Origin: Neoceratodus forsteri
Taxonomy: Eukaryota; Chordata; Ceratodontiformes; Ceratodontidae
DNA: 64,000 nucleotides
Direction: 5' to 3'
Assembly (NCBI GenBank): GCA_016271365.2
Contig: CM057459.1
Coordinates: 822,179,001 to 822,243,000 of the forward strand
The translations under genes were made by a program, and so were the position numbers. Below, in pieces: positions 46,142 to 56,324 of the stretch. Below the pieces are notes generated by a model that was not told the DNA's origin, ran no database searches, and was given only the letters and a program-made list of their open reading frames with translations. Within the stretch, counting starts at the first letter, position 1. Each line of letters opens with the position of its first letter.

Positions 46142-46900
46142 CCCAAAGTTTACAAAGCAATGTGATGAGGTAATTAAAAAGGCTAGCAAAACAATCTATG
46201 AAATCAAAAGAAGTATCTCCAGTCACAGTAAGTATGAATGTTTGGGGCGGCATGCCCAGGGCATATATCAGAGTGCATATTGATTACACCTCCCAGTTTT
46301 GAGCCCCATATCTGAAAACAAATTTCGACAATGTTGAGTGTATTCACTGGAAGTTAATGAGGATGATTTGAGGGCTGAACAACTTAACATACCCAGAAAG
46401 ATTAACTCTTGCTGTGCATAGACTGATACATTAGTTCAAATTTCCAACACATTCGCTTTCAGTTTGTAGACAAAGGGATAACGAACTGAATTTTCACAGT
46501 TTAGAAAGGCACAGGATCAGAGGGGATCTTATGACATACACAATAATAAGAATCTAATGGCAGCACTGAATCTAGAGTTTAACAATACTGTCCTAAGTCT
46601 TAGGGGACATGGAAAAAGGTTAATAAGAAATATTTTTGGAGTGCAGAAAAACAAAATACTGTACACAAAGGGTGGTAAAGGTCAGAAACACACCACCTGG
46701 ATATGTTTTAAATTGTAACTGTAAGGTTCATTTTAAGAAAGAACTCTGTAAACATATGTCCAAGTTGAATTTTACATATCAATGAGCAATGAGGGGGAGG
46801 TTGTAGCTCAAATAAGGAACATGGCCTTCTTCTACCCCAACCACATTATAAACTACAGTTTAAACAGCAATAAAATAGTTCTTGATGCCATGTAACTGAA

Positions 46901-47690
46901 GAACAAAATAATGGAGTGGATGTTCAGTGAAATGTTATGTTTCACACTGGATAATCTAATACTCTTTTTTCACAGTTGCAACCCACTGCAGTACAGGGAA
47001 ACCCAAGCAGTGGTTTGGGAGACCTCTTCCACAGGGAATAAATATTTTGCCTTGATAAGTAACAACCTCTGCAATGTGGAAGTAACACTACAGCAGTTCA
47101 GGACTAGCTAGGTCTTTATTACTGCTTCACACTGCTTCCTGGGAGGATGTTGAGGGAGGTAAATTTACTGTTCTCCACTTTTGATAAGAAACATTCAAAC
47201 TTTAACACTTATTTCACCATCCCAGAGAATACCTTAGGCAAAAACCCCTGGCAGCCTCTGCTGCCAGAGGCATTAGTTCCTTTCTGCCACCTATTCATAC
47301 TCATTTTGCAGCAATTTACTTCACTCTGGAATTGCAAAATGATAGGTGGCCAGTGAAGCCTCTACAATAGTACTCCCAAATTCAATTAAATGGAGTTCTT
47401 CTCTTAGCATTAATGCATGTGCCACAAAGCATCTTCCTTCCACCTTGGATATTTGTTTCCCCACCTTCATCAATAATGGCTGTAATTTAGTTTTTCATTT
47501 TCATAGGATTAGTCCTAGATGGAGGCATGGCATGACACCTCACTCCCCACCCCACCCCCACCCAGATGTGTGGACGACATCTGGCATCACACTGTGGCCA
47601 CAGTAGTCATGGTTGTTACTATGGTTCATAGGTCAGCATGTGGACCTGAAACTATGGAAGTACATAGTTACCCTTGTTATATAGAGAAAG
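46901..47690. other. Non-coding, nothing recognised
   Basis: No supported gene or repeat. Confidence 0.35.
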
Positions 47691-47699
47691 GTGGTTCCA

Positions 47700-48260
47700 T
47701 GTCATAATAGCGATTGCAAAACAGCAATCCCTTTTTTGGTGAGTGTATATCGCCAAAAAGCAAATCGGTGATATACACATGCCGGTGACCAAACATCCAG
47801 CAACAAGACAAAGTGTTTGGGGGGGGCTATGCCCCCTGCACCCCCCATGGGGGGCTTTGCTCCCCTCACCCCCTGCTTGAGGATTACTAACTCCAAGGGT
47901 GCATGTTGGGGAGGGGGTGACACTCCAGATCACCATAAAAAATATAAAGGCCGCTGCAGCCAGTGGCAAAGTTTTCCCCATCCCCATCCCAGCCTCAAAT
48001 CCAGTACCTGCTGCACTGGAGCTAGCCTCCCTCACCACCACACCACATGGCTAGCTCAGCTGCAGCAGGCACACCACCCCTCAAAACACTCCTCCCTATC
48101 CCACCCCTTCACCTTACTATTCTTCCCTTCCGGTCACCCTATAGTACAGTCACCTTTGCATACAGTCACTACCCTTGCAGGATAGCCTATGAGGATAGTG
48201 CTGTGATATGAGTAGCCATTTTGATAGTCACTCATATTTAGTCGCTATCCTCATTTTCCA
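47700..48260. mobile_element. Hairpin/G-rich element, copy 1
   Basis: A hairpin GTATATCGCC...GGTGATATAC (about 47,746-47,775) precedes a run GGGGGGGGCTATGCCCCC and then CACCCCCCATGGGGGGC with CTCCCCTCACCCCC. Near the other end is a second hairpin, GAGGATAG...ATATGAGT paired with ACTCATAT...CTATCCTC (48,192-48,256). The arrangement (hairpin, G/C-run core, hairpin) recurs at 49,930-50,480 and 59,054-59,368. The superfamily is unknown; the exact ends are not fixed. Confidence 0.45.
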
Positions 48261-49911
48261 CCGAGAAAGCCCAGTTGGCAGTCTATTATGCCCATTTGTT
48301 AGTATTGTTATGTATTGCTTTATACGGAAGGTTGTTTTGTTATTTCTCTTGCTACATTCAACAGGTTGTAAGAGTTGTTGTATATAGTTTATCAAGAGTC
48401 AGCAATACCATACATAATTCAAAGTAAAGTTTTGGGTTCTGTGCCGGTAGGGTGTGCGGCCAGAGTGTGTGTCCAGATGTTTTTACCCTACTCTACCCAT
48501 TGCATAGTGATTGTCATCATCTCCAAAACATTGCAACTTTATTTATTGAATGTGAATGGGATAACTACCCCGTAAAAAGGTGCAGAATTTTAACACTACA
48601 CCTAAAAACTCAAGTTTGGATTTGGTTTATGTTCTAGAAGCACATTTATTCAATGTTGAGCATGAAAAATTAGCTAAATTAGGATTTACTGCCTCCTATG
48701 GGGGTAGCTGAAGGAGGGGCATAGCCATTTTAATTCCCTGTCACTACTCCTTCCAGGAGAATGGAATGTGATCGGACACAGAGAGATGACTTATTATAGT
48801 CCAGGGCCTTATGTTTGACACAAGGTCAACAGGTGAATGTTTAATTCCCCCAGGGATGGATTCGCCTACTATAACGATGCTCCTTGACAAAATCCTGATT
48901 ATGACCGAGGGACTGTGGCTGCTACCAGGGGACCTGAATAGAGCTCCAAACCCAAGTTTGGACTCCACCAACTCAACTCCCTCAAGGCAGTAGCTCTGCA
49001 CAACACCTTCAAGCAGCTTGTGGAGTAGGATGGTTGGATCGATGCCTGGTGATTTCTGCACTCAATGGCTTATGGTTACACTCATTATTTAGGAGTGCAT
49101 AGCACATCTTCTAGAACTGATCATTGTTACACAAAAAGAGAATTTAACCACATTAATCAGCTGTACACTGGGAGATATTGCACATTCTGATCATGCTCCA
49201 GTGATCTGCAGTTGGGACCTGGTGATGGAACAATAGCCCACCCAGTGGAGATTTAATCCATATTATCTTTGGGGAGAACCCTTCCGAGAACTCTTAGCTG
49301 ACACAATTGAAGAGACACATAGAGACAATTCAAACTCAGAAATTTCTTACTCTATGCTGTAGGACACCCTGAAAGTGGTTCTTTCAGGTCACCTAAATAT
49401 ATCTCAGGCCGATCTAAACTAAGGAAGGAGTGACAGAGCCGCTTGGAGGTCACCCTTTATTTCTTACAGCTGGTGCATTTGTAGGGGGACAAGTCTGTTC
49501 TCCAACAACTTAAGCAAGTCAAAGTTGAATTAGATGCTCTATGTCTTCAACAGATCAAAATAGCCCCTACATTCCTCCACCAATGTTATTATGAAGCAGA
49601 ACCTAGAGCCACTCACTTGTTGGCCTATAGGCTCCATAAACAAAGGCGGTCATCAACAATAGCCTCAGTGTCGATCACACTCAGTTGCATGATGTTACCC
49701 AGGACTTCTGTTCTTTTTACCAGCCGCTATATACACAAGATTGGAAGGTCGACTAAGTGGCAATTGTGAACTTCCTCTCAGCAATCACCTTGCCTACGTT
49801 CTATAAAGAACAACAACAACAATGGCTCAGAGGCCCAGTTCTAGCAATTCACATTGAGCTGGCCATTGCCCGCTCTTAAAATATGAAAGCACCAGGCCCT
49901 GATGGGTATGT

Positions 49912-50507
49912 ATGTTGCCTGCATTTACAGTGCGGTCAAAAAACAAGCAACCAAAATGTCGAAATGAAAGGTAGCATTCACCAAAACAATGACTGCTACA
50001 AAAACAGCAAGTGCAGCCTTTGTAAACAGGGCACAAAAAACATAAACTGTATATTTGAGGGGGGGCTCTGCCTCTGCACCCCAGATTATGTGGTACTATG
50101 CCCCCAAAGCACCCCAAGTTAAATTAACAAACTCCTAGGGGGGATGAAGTGGGGGGATGAAGTTCGGGGATGGGGAGAAACCTTGGGGGGGGCACTACAG
50201 GAGGGGAAAGAGGAACAAGACAAAACAAAATTAGAAGTCCTGGGACAGAGAATCAAACCCTGGGACACTGACACTCCACTGCACTCTCTGCCTGTGGCTT
50301 TAGCCCCTGAGCCACTGCAGTTGCTTGGCAGCACACTGCCAGTCAGAGGCTTTCAACACTTTCCCTAAAAGCAACATAGCTACAGGGATAACAGTAACTT
50401 ACCTTCGATGTTCTGTCCCTGTAGCCATTTTGCTTTTAGCTCTTTTGACCCTGCAATTTTTCTCATGCAGTTTTCACTTCGACAAATTACCCTGGAACCA
50501 AGGGGAA
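49912..50507. mobile_element. Hairpin/G-rich element, copy 2, with a SINE head
   Basis: This insertion separates K-A-P-G-P-D-G-Y from E-F-Y-K-D-I of the Tx1/L1 RT. Left inverted-repeat candidate GGTCAAAAAACAAGCAACC near 49,933 faces GGTCAAAAGAGCTAAAAGC inverted from about 50,452. Inside are a G-run GAGGGGGGGCTCTGCC and a hairpin CTACAGGGA...TCCCTGTAG (50,380-50,424). Its loop, CTTACCTTCGATGTTCTGT, resembles TTACCTCGAATGTCACTGT of copy 3. A tRNA-like SINE head lies at 50,200-50,345 on the minus strand. The exact ends are uncertain. Confidence 0.5.
50195..50345 (-). mobile_element. tRNA-derived SINE head
   Basis: Inverted it reads GCAGTGGCTCAGGGGCTAAAG (box-A-like) and CCAGGGTTTGATTCTC (box-B-like), about 45 bp apart, like a tRNA promoter. 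It is embedded in the insertion at 49.9-50.5 kb. It is not a tRNA gene: no cloverleaf acceptor pairing was found. Confidence 0.55.
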
Positions 50508-50766
50508 GCATGGGGCAGAATTTTATAAAGACATAAGGGAACAGGTTCTCCAACTGCTGTTCCAAACCTTCAATGAAGTCACTTCAGGAGATCCCCCCAT
50601 TTGATCTTATGCAACCATATCCATAATATTGAAACTGGATAACCCCCGCCAGCTATGTGAATCACATCAGCCTATCTCGGTACTTAACACAAACTATAGG
50701 TACCTAATATCTTTTCTTGCATGATGACTGGACAAAATTTTACCAATCCTGTTAGGCTTAGATGAA

Positions 50767-51099
50767 ATGGGCTTTGTGCAGACAAGATCCAATACCAATA
50801 ATATTCACCATGCCATGCCCCTGATAGATGAAATGCAGTTACGTGGGTTGCCATCCGTCATTCTCAGCTTAGATGCTGAGAAGGCCTTTGATAGAGCATC
50901 CTGGCTGTTCCTCTTCTCCACTCCGGAGAGGATGGGATGTCCCTTTCTGCTAATTGTAACTATTTATAAACCTATAATCATCCCCCTGAGCTTGTGTAAA
51001 AGTAGCAGCCACCACTCTATTGACTTTCCCCTTTATAGAGGAATGAGAGAGGGATGCCCCCTATTACCCTTGTTATTCACAGTCTATATAGAACCCTAG
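50767..51099 (+). pseudogene. Tx1/L1-like RT finger/palm segment
   Basis: This 110-codon open piece of the plus-strand Tx1/L1 ORF2 includes G-F-V-Q-T-R-S-N-T-N-N-I at its start, L-S-L-D-A-E-K-A-F-D (catalytic Asp block A) and R-E-G-C-P-L-L-P-L-L-F (block B). The Y-x-D-D box follows just downstream, with Thr in place of Ala. It is a fragment only. Confidence 0.83.
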
Positions 51100-51659
51100 G
51101 CACAGGCGATCAAGGAATCACAGCATATTTCAGGGATTTCACTATCAGGCAAAGAGCTTTGGATAGCCCGATACACAGACGATGCACTGCTATATTTATA
51201 CCTGCCCACTTATATTTATTCTCTTTGTTCTGATATGACCAGCCCACTCCTCCAGCCTTTAAAAATCCTGTTTTTCTACTTTATTTCAGGGATCCAGCGT
51301 GCCTTGACTAGGCCACGGACCCCTCAATTTCTGGAACCTAAAATTTTTTCAGAAATCCTCTGTACTACAAGGTACTAACCCTGACTTTTGGATTTGGTAC
51401 CAGTGGAAGCTGATTTCCAAGTGGCCCATACTATCTCCTGCTGAACACACCTCTAACTACTGTATCTCCCTCTGTGTCTCTAGTTGAATTTCTGTGCTAG
51501 GGTTTAATGATTTGTTTAATCCTTACAGTCATTTTAAGTTCTGAGTTGATATTAGAAGTGAATTTAGAGCTTTTTTTTTTGTTGACCTTTCCATTAGCAG
51601 ATTATATCCTCTCACCACTAGAGGGCTATATCTCTATCTCTTTATCTAGTACGTAAGCC

Positions 51660-54600
51660 ATGTGGGCTCTCTCTGCCTTTCTCTTGCCTCTCCTCCTTGC
51701 CCTGGCCCCCCTCTTCTCTCTCCCTGGTCCTAGCCACCTCCACCCTCACCCCACCCCCGCCACCCTCTACTGTGGTTTCCACTGCAACTCCAAGGGAACT
51801 CTCCACTTCCACTCGAGACTTGTGCTTGGTGCACCGTTTGGATATTCCAGGTTACTTAACATGACCACTACTCTCAACAAGTGTGGCCACCTCTCTACAC
51901 TGTACCACACTGCAGTCCATATGGGACACCACCTGGAACCTTGCAACTTCTACTCCAGGAAACAACAATCAAAACTATCTCTCAAAGAGCTGCGACTCTG
52001 CTCCTTAAAACTCCTGCTCCTCCTCCTTCTCATCTCAGGCAGCGTCCATCCCAATCCTGGCCCTAGAGCTCAGGCCACACACAAACTCAGGTGCCTTATC
52101 CTTGCAACCATTAATATCTGCAGCCTACTACCAAGCTGGATGCACTCCAAGCCTTCATATGCCAACACAACCCTGACATCCTTGCAGTGGTGGAAACTTG
52201 GCTGACACCTAAAGTTCCTGACTCAGCAGTAACAATACAGGGCTACAATGTCCACAGGCTGGACCGGATATCCAAAAAAGGCAGTGGTTGCGCAATCTAT
52301 ATCAAAGACTCCCTGTCTTGGCACCCTGTAGCAACTCAATCACTTTCTGCCTCAGCCCAGATTCTGCCAATAAAAATCATCCTAGGTCCCAACCATAAAG
52401 CTCTGACTATTGTCTCCGTATATATATATATCCCACCCAGGGACCCTAAACATGGATTCAACAACGTCCTAAGCTTTATCAACTCACATCCTCCCAAAAC
52501 TGAAGTTATTCTACTAGGGGATTTCAACATAAACTAGTTAGCATCGAGTGCCAGTGCCTATAAAGACTCCATCTCAGCTGCTAACTCACGCAAATGGTAA
52601 ACTCCCCTCATTGGGATTAACTACAAGACTGGCACCAGTACCCTCTTGGATTGGGTCCTCACCACTCACCCCACAAGGATTTCTCATACGACCACTCTCC
52701 CAGACTCACTCAGTGACCACTCCCCAGTCATGTGTGCATGGTCTAACAAATTCCTTAAGTCCCCTCCCAAAATTATCTCTAGCAGAGTCCTTCCTCGTGG
52801 AAAACTTCCAAATCTCAAACAACACCTGCTTCTACAAGACTGTCTACCCATCTATGAAGCAACAGATGTTAACTTGGCTCTTGATCACTTCATCTCAATT
52901 TTCAACAAAGCCTGCGACCTCTTTGCCCCTGCTAAAAGGCGCAAAACAAAATCTATCTCTAACCCATGGGTCACCGCGGCCCTTCTCTCACTGCTGAAAC
53001 TAAGGGATCACCTCTGGGCAGTTGTCAGGGCCACTGACAAACAACTGGACATCCAAAATTACAAACAAGCATGAAATGCCTGCACAAAAGCCATACGGCT
53101 AATGAAATCCACCTATTACAAAGATGCTCTCACCAATACATGGGGAAATGGTCGTGCTTTCTGGGACAATATCAAGGATGTCACAGGAAAGCAGCCAAAA
53201 ACCTCTCTGGCCATGTTAATGGTTGATGGATCCTCAACCCTTGACCCCAAGGTGATCACAAACATCTTTAACACAGCTTTTTCAGACCTTAGTGCTGTTC
53301 TACCCCATGACTTTTTCGAAAACAGGGCCTACTCCCCAAATACCTCAGCCCCTCAGTCTAACATCCCTCTTCTACTTCAGGAAGGTAAGGCTGAATGAAG
53401 CTCGCCACTATATTACTGCAGCTATCTCTAAATCTAGATCTAGTAGCGACACCCTGGACCTTAAGCTTCTTTTGCTCACCCTCGATGAGGTAATTCATCC
53501 ATTAACAAAAATCCTAAACATCTCTCTCAGCTGTGGAAAATTCCCAGACCTATGGAAAACAGCCACTGTGACGCCCATCCACAAAAGTGGGGACAAGACG
53601 ATTCACTCAAATTATCACCCTATCTCCATACTGCCCCCACTCTCTAAGGCGCTTGAGCGCATAGTAGCTGATCAACTTACCGACCACTTGGATAAATACA
53701 ATATACCTTGTCCACAACAACACGGCTTCCAGAAAGGTCACAGCACCACCACAGCCCTTCTTGAGTTCACTGGAGCTTTGCACAAATCCCTTGACAACGG
53801 CCTTCTCACAGGGGCCGTTTTCGTCGACCTCTCCAAGGCCTTCGATACAGTACACCATGGATTATTAATACACCAACTACTGAATGCTGGGCTATCACCT
53901 GACTCTTCTCTCTGGTTTAAAAGCTACTTAGAAAACCAGTCACAGAGAGTAAAAATTGCGGACACTCTTTCTAACAACCTGCCTGTTCGCTCAGGTGTCC
54001 CACAGGGATCCATACTGGGACCCCTCCTTTTTAGCCTTTTCTTAAACTCCCTCCCCTACCACTGCTCTGAGCAGATCATACTATATGCTGATGATGCTGT
54101 TGTATTCTCCACTCACAAAGATCCTGCAACTCTTCAACACAACCTTCAACTTGGTTTCAGTTCTAGAGACATGGTTTCTTAATCATAAACTGGTCCTCAA
54201 TGACAAGAAAACCAAATCTATGCTCTTCTGCAGCTCTCATAACCCACACAAGCTACACCACTTGGCTATCTCCACCACCCAGGGAACACTCTAGATCAGG
54301 TGGGGTCCTTCAAATACTTAGGGATACAGCTTGACCCTAATCTCTCCTATGGACTTCATGTAGATAATGTAGCTAGAGCTGCTAATTACTGGCTTGGTCT
54401 TCTCTACAAACACAGACCACACCTCACGCCAGAAGCTTTGAAGGTTGCAGTCCTGAGCTCTTGATCTCTGTAATAGACTATGGTCTCATCATTTATGGCT
54501 CGTCCACAACCACAACCCTTAGATGCCTCTCAACTACCTTAAATAAAGCATGTCGGCTCATCACTGGCGCTCACTGTCTCACCCACACATGTGACCTGTA

Positions 54601-54930
54601 CACTCAGACCGGCTGGCTCCAGCTATCAAACCGCATAAAGTTTCTCACCTGCTCCATGGTGAAAAAAATCTACCTTGGCCTTGCACCTTCTGGGGTCTCA
54701 ACTCTGTTACAACACAGAATTAACAAATGACACCTTAGGAGATCCACGCTACAGCTACTGAAAGTCCCCCACTGTCACACTTCACAGGGACAACGCTCTT
54801 TTGCTTATTGAGTGCCACTCTGGTTCAATGGCCTCAGCCCAACCATCTCCTCTGCCCCAACTATTGGTATGTTTAAAACTAGACTCCAGGACTGTATCAC
54901 TACCAACAGCTCCTGTGACTGCCCAACTTA
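51660..54930 (+). pseudogene. L2-clade ORF: endonuclease-RT polyprotein, copy A
   Basis: Starting at ATG 51,660, a hydrophobic N-terminus leads to a Leu-rich run and S-G-S-V-H-P-N-P-G-P (52,035-52,064). The APE-type endonuclease follows: L-A-T-I-N-I-C-S, then V-E-T-W-L-T-P (about 52,189), R-I-S-K-K-G-S-G-C-A-I-Y, G-D-F-N-I-N (near 52,520) and L-S-D-H-S-P-V (near 52,715). RT is at 53,400-54,170. The C-terminal domain L-N-K-A-C-R-L-I-T-G-A-H and A-P-S-G-V-S-T-L-L-Q-H follows at 54,540-54,720. Frameshifts lie near 52,150, 53,390 and 54,150, with stops near 52,535 and 53,072. The catalytic residues of both domains are still present, so decay is recent in outline but complete in effect. Confidence 0.87.
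53292..54182 (+). pseudogene. L2-clade RT domain, 296-codon open segment (copy A)
   Basis: This is the longest intact piece of copy A. From about residue 35 it shows K-T-A-T-V-T-P-I-H-K-S-G-D, N-Y-H-P-I-S-I-L-P-P-L-S-K-A-L-E, Q-H-G-F-Q-K-G-H-S-T-T-T-A, F-V-D-L-S-K-A-F-D-T-V (block A), S-G-V-P-Q-G-S-I-L-G-P-L-L-F (block B) and L-Y-A-D-D-A-V-V-F (block C, the catalytic Asp pair). All RT signature residues are present. A frameshift near 54,150 moves the continuation into another frame. The first ~35 residues are out of frame with the element and are spurious. Confidence 0.88.
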
Positions 54931-56324
54931 ACCTTGTTTCTCCACTTCCCTTTCTGCTCTAGTTGTCCCCCCCCCCCCACTGGATTCTACCCTCACATCT
55001 TGGTATACCCAATGCTGCACTTTTCACCCTCTTGCCACCCTTCCTACATTCCTTCTCCCCCCACCCTCTTCCCTCTCCCTATGACTCTGGCACTTCTTAT
55101 CTGTTGTCTATTTTCTCTGACAAATGCCGCTGGCTGCCTTGTTACAATGCTACCCTTGAACTGTATTAATCTGTACTCTGTTTGCAATGTCCACATTGTT
55201 GTAATGCCTGTCTTGATGTTCCCCATAATTTGTATTTCTCTGACGTGGAACCTTTGTAAAAGAGCCATGGCTCAAAGGTATTTGTAATCCTAGACTTGAT
55301 AAATAAAATAAATAAATATTTAAACAACCCCACGGATTTGCTCCTCATAGCATTCAGGATAATGGAACAATTCAGTGCAGCTTCAGGGTATAAACTGAAC
55401 ACCACAAAAATGTGCTAACTTTTCATTTTCTATCCGCCCCAGAATTGTGTGCATAGTTTCCGTTTCAGTGGAAGTCAGATAAATTAAAATACCTGGGAGT
55501 CTTTCTGGAACACAGTCCAGCAGAGGCTTTTGAAAACAATTATGCCCCCTTTCACAAACAACTACAACAGGATTTCTCTGTTTGGAATTTGCTGCCCCTG
55601 ATCCTGACAAAACAAACTGAGGTAGCCAGAATGGTCACCCTACCCTCTGCACTATATCTGTTTCAAAATGTCCTTTTCGCAATCCCCCTTAAAACCTTCA
55701 AAGCTTGGAGTAACTTGATAATCAAGTTTATTTAGGCCAGCCAGCATCCCAGGATAAAACTATCTACCCTTTTTCTTATAAAAGAAAAAGGAGGACTTGC
55801 CCTACCCAACCTCATATGTTATTATTTGGCATCTCACCTGGTGTTCACAGTACACAGACAAGTAGGGATGACTCAGGAAGGTGGAAGGAGGTTGAGGAAG
55901 CTATTTTCCCAACCACGGAATTTCTCACACATATCTACCATCTTGATTCCCCTCCCCACGAGCCCTGCTCAGATTCTAATCCCTGGCTTTGACCCCAATG
56001 CCAAGCATGGATAGCTCTCCTTACAACAATCCACTTGATTCCATTTTTAAGCCTCCTCTGCCCAATAGCTTTCCTAGAGTGCTTCCAGTTGTCTTGGATG
56101 GATCTTGCTTTCCGAATGTGGGAACACTATTCATTATGGGGCCGAAGTTTAAATCCTTTGCTCAAATAAAACAAGATTTTAACCTTCAATAGAGCAACTG
56201 TTATGGATACTTACAGTTAAGGCACTCATTGTTCCACTAATATGAGCATTTATTGTATGCAGACAATATGATTATGTACACCCAAAAATAATACTGATTC
56301 AGCAATGGATATTCTTTAAAAAGA

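Larger units (their letters stand above)
43960..46900 (+). mobile_element. CR1/L3-clade LINE, plus strand (degenerate)
   Basis: An ORF1 remnant at about 44,080-44,300 contains P-M-V-V-M-Y-I-G-M-N-E (44,160-44,193). This corresponds to the G-T-N-D block of the SGNH-esterase-like ORF1 in CR1/L3 elements. RT follows: W-x-K-A-I-A-T-L-F-Y-N-K-G near 44,470 and N-Y-R-P-I-R-L-I-S near 44,530. W-L-K-D-R-T-Q-R-V-V-L-N-G lies near 44,830-44,870. M-Q-Y-A-D-D (the active-site box) is near 44,985. V-G-V-L-T-D-K-D is at 45,191. After a fold-back insertion, K-Q-C-D-E-V-I-K-K-A-S-K follows at 46,155. The C-terminal region runs to about 46,870. Stops are frequent; inactive. Confidence 0.8.
51210..55318 (+). 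mobile_element. Near full-length L2-clade LINE, plus strand (copy A)
   Basis: A ~4.1-kb element is inserted between R-Y-T-D-D-A-L-L-Y-L-Y-L-P and P-T-D-L-L-L-I-A-F of the Tx1/L1 ORF2. It has a 5' leader of about 450 bp, one long reading region from 51,660, and a 3' end ACGTGGAACCTTTGTAAAAG, then GGTATTTGTAATC, then AATAAATAAATA. The coding part is detailed separately. The same 3' end marks copies B and C and the tail at 1246. The 5' boundary is inferred from the interruption of the host LINE, since no target duplication was evident. Confidence 0.85.

Noticed and set aside
45707..46283. Open frames of 119-126 codons in the second fold-back element
   Set aside because: Palindromic GC-rich sequence gives frames on both strands without any domain.
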